Source: CAZIVE01 sp964542435 (lineage in GTDB: Bacteria > Bacteroidota > Bacteroidia > Bacteroidales > Tannerellaceae). Taken from it: DNA of 8,899 bases. A model generated the notes under the pieces. It was not told the DNA's origin and ran no database searches. It saw only the letters and a program-made list of their open reading frames with translations. Made by a program: the position numbers and the translations under genes. This document shows, in pieces, positions 6,882 to 8,899 of the stretch. Each line of letters starts with the position of its first letter. Position 1 is the first letter of the stretch. The stretch is taken from NCBI GenBank assembly GCA_964542435.1, contig CAZIVE010000107.1:1-8899 (forward strand), in the 5' to 3' direction.

Positions 6882-8266
6882 GCACGAAACATTCAGAAGC
6901 GGCAGAACGCTTCCTTACCAATAAGACGGAAGAGCAGTGGCACAATGAGACACTGTGGATCGTGCGTGAAAAACGCGACAAGCTGTCCGAAGCCATTCCC
7001 GAATGGGAAGAATTGCGTGAATATGCCAGTCGTGTGAAAATGCACACCATCACGCATCTCGACGAATATCTGGAGATGTTCACCAAAAATGCCGAAGCCA
7101 ATGGTGTCATCGTCCATTGGGCCAAAGATGCATCGGAACACAACCAGATCATCCTCGATCTTCTGAAGAGTCACGGAGCGAAGAAGATGGTCAAGAGCAA
7201 ATCCATGCTCACCGAAGAATGCCATCTGAATCCATTCCTCGAAGATAAAGGTATCACCGTCGTCGAGACTGATCTCGGCGAACGCATCCTGCAGATGATG
7301 AAGGTGGCTCCAAGCCACATCGTCTTGCCTGCCATCCATGTGAAACGCCAGCAGATCGGCAAACTCTTCGAAGAGAAACTTCATACCGAAAAGGACAATT
7401 ACGATCCGACCTATCTGACCAGAGCGGCCCGCATGCATCTCCGCAACGAATTTCTCACGGCAGACGCTTGCCTCACCGGAGCCAACTTCGGCGTGGCTGC
7501 AACCGGCGACGTTGTCGTTTGCACCAACGAGGGAAATGCGGATATGTGTACTTCGGTTCCGAAGCTGCATATCGTCTCGATGGGATTGGAAAAGGTCGTT
7601 CCCGATTACAAGGCCTTGGGCGTATTCACCCGGCTGCTGGCGCGCTCAGCAACGGGACAGCCTGTGACTGCCTACACTTCACACTTCCGCAAACCGCGTC
7701 CGGGAAGTGAGATGCACACCGTGCTCGTGGACAACGGACGAAGCGATATCCTTGAAAACGAGGAGCATTGGCAGGCACTGAAGTGCATGCGCTGCGGATC
7801 CTGCATGAACACGTGTCCGGTCTATCGCCGCAGTGGCGGATATTCCTACACCTACTTTATTCCCGGACCAATCGGCATCAACCTCGGCATGCTTCGTGAC
7901 CCGCAGAGATATTCCGACAATGTCTCCGCCTGCTCACTCTGCTGCTCGTGCGACAATGTCTGTCCGGCTAAAGTGGATCTGGCAGAACAAATCTATCGCT
8001 GGCGCCAGAATCTGGACGATTTAGGCAAAGCTAACCCGACCAAGAAATTCATTTCGAAGTCGCTGAACTTCGTCTATTCACGTCCCGGACTTTACACGAC
8101 AGCCCTAAAGTTCGCCCCAATCATCAACCACATGCCGCGGTTCCTCGTTTACAGCAGTGTAAATGCCTGGGGAATCGGCCGCGAATTGCCACGATTCGCT
8201 AAAGAATCGTTCAACGCCATGTGGACGAAAGGCGAAATCCAACAAGGAAAGGAGGAAAAGAAATGA
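6878..8266 (+). CDS. lutB: L-lactate oxidation iron-sulfur protein LutB (LldF-like)
   Basis: LutB is the electron-transfer subunit of the L-lactate oxidation complex. The 462-residue protein has an N-terminal LUD domain (about 60-285, with TGANFGVAATGDVVVCTNEGN at 200-220) followed by a two-cluster ferredoxin-like region. Cluster one is C303, C306, C309 and C313 (CMRCGSCMNTCP). Cluster two is C352, C355, C358 and C362 (CSLCCSCDNVCP), with an additional C356. Both are complete [4Fe-4S] motifs. A short C-terminal segment (about 395-462) corresponds to the family's tail. The start ATG at 6878 overlaps the lutA stop by four bases, so translation is probably coupled. Length is close to Bacillus LutB (about 475). 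There are no membrane segments, so electrons must leave through a partner not seen here, plausibly toward menaquinone. Confidence 0.95.
   Translation: MSTKHSEAAERFLTNKTEEQWHNETLWIVREKRDKLSEAIPEWEELREYASRVKMHTITHLDEYLEMFTKNAEANGVIVHWAKDASEHNQIILDLLKSHGAKKMVKSKSMLTEECHLNPFLEDKGITVVETDLGERILQMMKVAPSHIVLPAIHVKRQQIGKLFEEKLHTEKDNYDPTYLTRAARMHLRNEFLTADACLTGANFGVAATGDVVVCTNEGNADMCTSVPKLHIVSMGLEKVVPDYKALGVFTRLLARSATGQPVTAYTSHFRKPRPGSEMHTVLVDNGRSDILENEEHWQALKCMRCGSCMNTCPVYRRSGGYSYTYFIPGPIGINLGMLRDPQRYSDNVSACSLCCSCDNVCPAKVDLAEQIYRWRQNLDDLGKANPTKKFISKSLNFVYSRPGLYTTALKFAPIINHMPRFLVYSSVNAWGIGRELPRFAKESFNAMWTKGEIQQGKEEKK
8248..8255 (+). promoter_or_regulatory. Strong Shine-Dalgarno for lutC
   Basis: AAAGGAGG ends 7 nt before the lutC ATG at 8263 and lies within the last codons of lutB (Gly-Lys-Glu-Glu-Lys-Lys). 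It fixes the lutC start at 8263 rather than the in-frame GTG at 8221. Such a complete site stands out, because the starts of aldA, lutA and the aminotransferase gene show none. Confidence 0.6.
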
Positions 8267-8841
8267 GCAGCAAAGAAGAGATCTTGTCAAAGATCAAAAA
8301 GAATATCAGAGAACGGTATGACAAGCCGGCGGACATCACTGACTACATGCGTTATCCCGATAAGCTGCAGCAGTTCATCAGCATCAGCAAGGCTGTGGGC
8401 GGAAACGTGGTCGAGATGAAGCCCGACGACGACATCAATACGTTGGTACGCTCGCTTTTCCCGGCTGCCAAGACCATCGCGTCGAACCTGCCTGATGTAA
8501 ACATCGCAACCATCAATCCGGACGAGGTAGAGAAACCTCAGGATCTGAACGGAACCGACCTGGCCATCATCAAAGGCGAACTGGGCGTGGCTGAAAACGG
8601 CTGCATCTGGATTCCTCAGAACGTGAAGGAGAAGGTGGTTTACTTCATCTCCGAAGAGCTCGCCATCGTCCTCGACAAAAACGAGATCGTCAACACGATG
8701 CATGAAGCCTACGAGAAGATTCAGTTCAACGACTACGGCTTCGGCACCTTCATTTCCGGTCCGTCCAAGACGGCTGACATCGAGCAGGCTTTGGTCATGG
8801 GCGCGCAAGGAGCGCGAAGCGTCACCGTCATCTTGAAGTAG
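8263..8841 (+). CDS. lutC: L-lactate oxidation subunit LutC (LldG-like, LUD domain)
   Basis: LutC is the third subunit needed for iron-sulfur-dependent L-lactate oxidation. Its exact catalytic part is not settled in the family. The 192-residue protein has a short helical N-terminus (SSKEEILSKIKKNIRER) and a single LUD domain (about 40-192) with the signatures GVAENGCIW (108-116) and SGPSKTADIEQALVMGAQG (165-183). It is shorter than Bacillus LutC (about 240) because the N-terminal region is reduced, while the conserved domain is intact to the end. Its ATG overlaps the lutB stop in ATGA and follows a strong ribosome binding site, so production is likely tied to lutB. No terminator is visible in the 58 nt after its stop, so the operon may continue past the window. 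Confidence 0.93.
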   Translation: MSSKEEILSKIKKNIRERYDKPADITDYMRYPDKLQQFISISKAVGGNVVEMKPDDDINTLVRSLFPAAKTIASNLPDVNIATINPDEVEKPQDLNGTDLAIIKGELGVAENGCIWIPQNVKEKVVYFISEELAIVLDKNEIVNTMHEAYEKIQFNDYGFGTFISGPSKTADIEQALVMGAQGARSVTVILK

Positions 8842-8899
8842 ATTTCTAAAAATCACAACAACCTAATTACCTAAGAGCCGTGTCATTCGAAAGTTTGGC

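Noticed and set aside
6893..7570. 225-codon open frame on the - strand
   Set aside because: It is opposite lutB. The Phe/His/Val-rich composition is typical of an antisense shadow, and no motif or start signal supports it.
8287..8856. 189-codon open frame on the - strand covering lutC
   Set aside because: It is antisense to the conserved LUD domain, has no recognisable domain and is explained by codon bias.
8842..8899. Possible terminator after lutC (GATTT/AAATC at 8841-8854)
   Set aside because: Only five A/T-rich pairs and no T-run. Too weak to call, so where the operon ends is unknown.

Overview
The window reads as ordinary chromosomal sequence from a member of the Bacteroidales, probably a Prevotella/Bacteroides-like gut or oral anaerobe. 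The reasons are the long (658-residue) LptF/LptG permease typical of that phylum, Bacteroidota-style promoter elements (TAnnTTTG) at 17-24 and 4609-4616, mostly weak Shine-Dalgarno signals, and the gene order permease - ribBA - aminotransferase, which I recall as common in this group. The genus is inference. All six genes after the first, and the first itself, lie on the + strand with little space between them.

Left block (about 1-4570): a lipopolysaccharide-export permease of the LptF/LptG family (43-2019), a bifunctional riboflavin enzyme RibBA (2027-3247), and a class I PLP aminotransferase of the aspartate aminotransferase type (3276-4469). Gaps are 7 and 28 nt, so they are probably co-transcribed. 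A perfect 13-bp inverted repeat followed by a T-run (4516-4572) is the likely end of that transcript.

Intergenic region (4470-4693, 224 nt): it holds a small GC-rich hairpin just after the aminotransferase stop, the terminator-like repeat, a likely promoter (about 4588-4616), and an 8-bp hairpin (4636-4655) in the presumed leader of the next operon.

Right block (4694-8841): an NAD-dependent lactaldehyde/glycolaldehyde dehydrogenase very like AldA, then lutA, lutB and lutC, which encode the three-part iron-sulfur L-lactate oxidation complex. Spacing is 10 nt and then two ATGA start/stop overlaps. As a unit the four genes predict a short pathway: L-lactaldehyde (from fucose or rhamnose breakdown) to L-lactate to pyruvate. 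No sugar kinase, aldolase, lactate permease or regulator is inside the window, so the upstream and downstream steps are inferred.

I do not see a mobile element, CRISPR array, tRNA/rRNA, defence system or clearly undescribed system here. The most useful points are the aldA-lutABC coupling, the unusual size of the permease, and the regulatory structures between the two blocks. The last 58 nt after lutC contain no gene I can support.
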